A DNA stretch of 64,000 nucleotides from Beta vulgaris subsp. vulgaris. Taxonomy: Eukaryota; Streptophyta; Magnoliopsida; Caryophyllales; Amaranthaceae. The stretch spans positions 38,321,505-38,385,504 of the forward strand of contig NC_079209.1 in the NCBI RefSeq assembly GCF_026745355.1. Reading direction: 5' to 3'. This document shows, in pieces, positions 59,997-64,000 of the stretch. Every line of letters starts with the position of its first letter. The first letter of the stretch is position 1. Made by a program: the position numbers and the translations under genes. Under the pieces are notes generated by a model that worked only from the letters and a program-made list of their open reading frames with translations, was not told where the DNA came from and did not search any database.

Positions 59997-62900
59997 CTAG
60001 CTCAAACATTGAGCTGATAATTCATTCAGCCAATCTTTCTCACCCACTGACCACTTACTGGTGACTTTGCTCTTAGTTCTAAGACAAACATCAATCTGGA
60101 TTTTTTTAATTACAGCTTCAGGCCTTAAAACTGCTCCTTCCCATAATGCATAGTTTCTAGCCTTCCAGATATAGTAGACAGTAGCAGCAAGGCATGCATA
60201 CACCACCTGTTGCTGATTTTTCTTCTTGAATTTCCTGCCCCATTTCTTCCAATGAACATACAAATTCTCCTGATTGTGATTAGGAATTTGCAGCCAGTTC
60301 ATCACCCCTTGACACACCTGAATACTGAATCTGCATCTGAAGAATAAGTGGCTACAAGAGTCCAGACCACTGTTACACATCAAGCATTCTGCTGTCTGAC
60401 AGATACCAGCCCTCATGAGTCTATTTCTTGTCCTTAGTCTGCCCAAAGCTGCAAGCCATGAGATGAATGCATGTTTGGGAATGTCTAAAGAACTCCAAAC
60501 CCAGTGATGCCAGCTAACATTCTCCAAATTTCCACACAACCATTTATACCCTTCCTTTATTGAATACCCATTCCTACCATCAAGCCACTGATTGTTATGG
60601 TAAGCTGCTATAAACCTATCTCTCACCCTGCAAATAATTTTCCAAGTCCAACTCACATTCCCTTTTGGCTGATACTCCCACCAGTTTGCATCTCTAATAT
60701 AGATGCTATGGACCCACTTAATCCAAAGAGAATCTGCCTTTTGAGCAATCTGCCATGTATACTTGCCAATAGCAGCATTGTTCCACAACAGACAATTTCT
60801 CACACCCAAACCTCCTTTACTCTTAGGTTTACACACCCAATCCCATGATACAAGGGGAGGTTTATGAAGATAAGACTTCCCCTCCCAAAGAAAAGCTCGA
60901 GCAATTTGAATAACCTTCATCAACACACCTTTGGGCAACATAAAAACTTGTGACCAGTAGGTATGAATACTCAATAAAACAGAATTAATTAGGACATTTC
61001 TAGCAGCATAGGAAAGATTTCTAGATGTCCAACACAAAACTCTTCTCATGATTCTATCAACCAACACATCACAATCAGCTATAGAGAGTCTCTTTGAGGT
61101 AATAGGTACCCCCAAATATCTAAAGGGGAATTGCCCTTTTATGAACCCAGATACATGTATTATCCTCTACTGAATCTCCTCCTTCACATTGCCAAAGTAT
61201 ATTGCACTTTTTTCCTTATTGGCCTGCAACCCTGAAGCTTTAGAAAAAGTTTTCAAAGCTCTGATTAAAAGCAACACAGATTTAACATCACCCTTGCAAA
61301 ACATCATGAGGTCATCAGCAAATACTAGGTGAGTAATCTTGAGGCTTGCACATCTGTAATGAAAACCAAAGTCCTCTCTACTGCTCATCTTTCTCAATAT
61401 TCTTGTGAAATACTCCATCACAAGCACAAACAATAAAGGAGATACAGGGTCCCCCTGCCTTAATCCTTTTTTCCCTTTAAAAAAACCAAACATCCCACCA
61501 TTCAGACTAATAGAAAAGGATGGAGTAGACACACAAGTCATAATCCAGTCACAAAATTGCACTGGAAACTGAAGCTTCTTGAGTAAAGCTTCTAGAAACT
61601 TCCAGCTTACTGAGTCATAAGCTTTCTGAAGGTCCACTTTTAATGTACACCTGGCAGGTTGACTCTTCCTCTTATATTGATTCAGAATGTCTTGGCAAAT
61701 CAAAATGTTATGCATTATGCACCTTTTCTCCACAAAAGCACTCTGAGCTGGATCAATAAGATCAGGCAATACCATTTTCAGTCTAGTACAAAGTAACTTA
61801 GATATTACCTTGTATAGAACATTGCAACAGGCAATAGGCCTGAATTGTGTTACACTCTCTGGTTGCTCCACCTTAGGAATCAAGCATAGGTTGGTAGCAT
61901 TTAGTTGTTTAAGTAGCTTACCAGTTCTAAAAAAATCCAGAACTGCATTTGTAATTTCAGGCCCTATCACACCCCAAGCATCCTTAAAAAAACCACTCGA
62001 GTAGCCATCAGGCCCAGCTGATTTGTTATGATCAATATCAAAAATAGCAGCCTTCACTTCATCTGCATTGAAAGGTGCACACAGGGCAATTTGATTCTCA
62101 TGAGACACCACCTTTCCCTCAGCAATTATTGTGTTGCTAACATAAGCTACTGCCTCACTTTCAGTCCCTAAGAGCTGCTCATAGTAATTGAGAAAAGCCT
62201 CCTCAACCTCCTTTATTCCCTCTCTCCAAATCCCCTCTTTATCTTTTATTCTTAAAACTTGAGCCTGCTGCCTCCTCTTCTTCAAACATGCATGAAAATA
62301 TGCAGTGTTTTCATCTCCTCCCTTAATCCATTCATTCTTAATTTTCTGCTTCAACAAACTCATTCTGGCAGAATTTATCTCCTCATACTCCTTCCTTGCT
62401 CTCTCCTCCTGCTGATGAAGTATAGTATTATGAGGATCTGTATATATGGCTTCCTGAATGTTCATGAACTTATCCATAGCAATTTTAACATCAATCTCCA
62501 TATTAGTAAACTTCTCCCTATGAAGTGTTCTAAGGGGTTGTTTCAAAGCCTTTAGCTTACAAACAACTTTATACATAGCTACACCAGATATTACAGATTG
62601 CCAAGAATTCTGCACAATCTGAACAAACTCTTCAGTTTTACCCCACATGTTACAAAATTTAGATGATCTAGATCTGCCTCTCACCTCAGCATCAAGATGC
62701 ACAATACAGGGGCTATGACCAGATATATATTCAGGCAAAAACACAGCACTAGCTTCCTTGAAAACATCATGCCACCAATCATTACATAAAACTCTGTCAA
62801 TCTTTGTGAAAACTCTATTCTCCCCCTCCTGCTTATTCGACCAATTAAAGAAAGAACCACTAGAGATATGTTCACTGAGCTTGCAATCTCTAACACATTG

Positions 62901-63395
62901 TCTGAAATTTGCTATCTCATCAAGAGTAATAGCAGACCCAATTCTCTCTCCCATATTTAGAACATTATTAAAGTCCCCTAGGACCACCCAAGGGCCTGTA
63001 ATAGTGGGAGTAATCATACGCAAAGCCCTCCATAAATCCTCTCTCCCCCTTGCATCATTAACACCATAAACTATAGTCACCTCAAACTGCCTTCCTGTAG
63101 CCTTATGAATTACCTGGCTATGAATAAACTGAGCCCTAGAATACTTCACATTCACCAAGAATAAGTGAGGTAGCCATATCAACCAAATTCTACCTCCTGT
63201 ATCATACAGATAATTAGAAACAACTGACCAGTCACCACACACCTTAGGATAAACTTTAGGAAAATTCCTAGCCTTTACCCTCGTCTCCAAGAGCCCAAAC
63301 AATCCCACTTGATGATGAGCCAAGAACCATTTGACATCATTATGCTTAGCTGGACTGTTTAGGCCCCTAACATTCCATATGCCTATTTTATCCAT
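59997..63395 (-). pseudogene. LINE ORF2: endonuclease, reverse transcriptase, zf-RVT; one in-frame TAG
   Basis: ATG at 63395 starts MDKIGIWNVRGLN. The endonuclease (about residues 1-230) has WNVRG, LLETRV, VYGVN, GDFNNV and KIDRVL, but the SDH motif reads SGH: the Asp codon is GGT at 62718-62720. RT (about 440-740) has SAGPDGYSSGFFK, LKVDLQKAYDSV, LRQGDPVSPLLF and the catalytic FADD at 61311-61322. After a TAG at 61167-61169 the same frame continues through FRYLGVPIT to a Cys/His zf-RVT region (CLMCNSG, SHLFFRC) and ends at 59997. Without the TAG it would be about 1,130 residues, normal for plant L1. It makes and inserts cDNA at nicked DNA. Confidence 0.92.
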
Positions 63396-64000
63396 TAGGG
63401 GAAACCAATAGTTCCTCTACCTGCTTCAATTTTCCTTCCACAACCCTATTAGCATCCTCAGTTCCTGCTGCACTATCAGAGATAGTAACCTGTACCACAC
63501 CCATAACAAGTGGCTCCACATCCACTTGTTGATCATTCTGATTTGCAACCATCTCAGTCTGCTGAACAACACGTGCCATACTCTGCACAATATCCTCCTT
63601 CTGCTGAACAACAGGTTTTGTCACACTTACATTCTTAACAGGTTTCTTCCCACCAGCTAACTTAGTTTTTTCCACCCAAATTTGTCTAGGTTTCACTTTT
63701 TTCAATGCCAGCTCATACTTTTTTTGTCTACACTCCTCCACTGTATGCCCGATGCCTCCACAATCACAACAAAAAGTTGGTCGACACTCATATACCACCT
63801 TCTGTGTGATACTCATTCCCTTCTCATTCACAAATTTAATCTCTTCTGGAAATGGACTATCCAAATGAACTTCAACAAGAATTCGTGCATATTCCAGTAT
63901 GTCCTTCTGAGCTGTTGCTCTATCAGTTCTAATGGACTTTCCAATAAGACTAGAAATCTTATTCAAAGCAGAAGGACCCCAGTATTTCAAAGGTAATCCA
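63388..64000 (-). CDS. LINE ORF1, C-terminal part (DUF4283 end and zf-CCHC)
   Basis: The frame is open at the right edge and begins upstream of the window. It reads LKYWGPSALNKISSLIGK, the end of DUF4283, then a CCHC knuckle FCCDCGGIGHTVEEC, then a basic tail and a Val/Gln-rich region, stopping at 63388-63390. This nucleic-acid-binding protein partners ORF2 in plant L1 elements. Its stop overlaps the ORF2 ATG by 8 bases (63388-63395). No internal stop is seen in this part. Confidence 0.85.
   Translation of the reverse strand, partial: GLPLKYWGPSALNKISSLIGKSIRTDRATAQKDILEYARILVEVHLDSPFPEEIKFVNEKGMSITQKVVYECRPTFCCDCGGIGHTVEECRQKKYELALKKVKPRQIWVEKTKLAGGKKPVKNVSVTKPVVQQKEDIVQSMARVVQQTEMVANQNDQQVDVEPLVMGVVQVTISDSAAGTEDANRVVEGKLKQVEELLVSPNG

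Larger units (their letters stand above)
59813..64000 (-). mobile_element. L1-type LINE, 5' end outside window
   Basis: ORF1 (part), ORF2 and a 3' UTR lie in order on the minus strand, ending in an A run (T8 on plus at 59813-59820). The 5' end and the left target copy lie beyond 64000. Only one stop interrupts ORF2, so this is a fairly young copy. Confidence 0.92.

Overview
This window is intergenic plant nuclear DNA built almost entirely of transposable elements. I found no intact host protein-coding gene and no rRNA or functional tRNA gene. The organism is a flowering plant, almost certainly a eudicot. The evidence is the element mix: Tekay-type Ty3/gypsy chromovirus, Sirevirus-like Ty1/copia, L1-type LINE with DUF4283/zf-CCHC ORF1, CACTA elements with TNPD/TNPA genes, Helitrons, Stowaway, Mutator and hAT MITEs, and tRNA-derived SINEs. 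I cannot name the species from sequence alone; a Caryophyllales (chenopod-like) genome is only a weak impression.

Layout. 1-10079: a decayed Tekay-like gypsy element (upstream ORF, gag, pol, chromodomain) with its 3' LTR, which is split by a 1.66 kb non-autonomous CACTA element. 10080-13560: debris (a CACTA end, an LTR-like stretch, the 5' part of a minus-strand LINE, and an interspersed repeat that recurs near 58.1 kb). 13561-23457: complete CACTA element 1 (3-bp TSD GAG) with broken minus-strand TNPD and TNPA genes, a dimeric tandem repeat in a TNPA intron and nested insertions in a TNPD intron. 23458-26820: small MITEs, a SINE and unassigned DNA. 26824-42438: CACTA element 2 (TSD CAC), 15.6 kb. 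It carries a remnant of TNPD and a TNPA-like gene continuous with a Ulp1/C48-type cysteine protease. It is swollen by a Helitron with a nested Stowaway, paired MITEs in AT microsatellites, a roughly 160-bp intronic satellite, a 5-kb non-autonomous LTR retrotransposon and a 2.5-kb solo LTR. 42439-46266: hAT and Stowaway MITEs, foldbacks and Helitrons. 46267-55954: full-length Sirevirus-like copia element with TA...CA LTR ends and an env-like 3' region. 55960-59812: two Mutator-type MITEs, a Stowaway and a SINE with a perfect 16-bp TSD. 59813-64000: 3' part of a minus-strand LINE whose ORF2 is broken by a single in-frame stop and which runs off the right edge.

Most boundaries rest on target-site duplications that I read directly, so the order of insertion can be reconstructed. 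CACTA 2 came first. Its intron satellite was then entered by the minus-strand LTR element, and its protease exon by the solo LTR. In the gypsy LTR and in CACTA 1, younger elements sit in older ones in the same way. Every autonomous class carries visible inactivating changes. The LINE is closest to intact.
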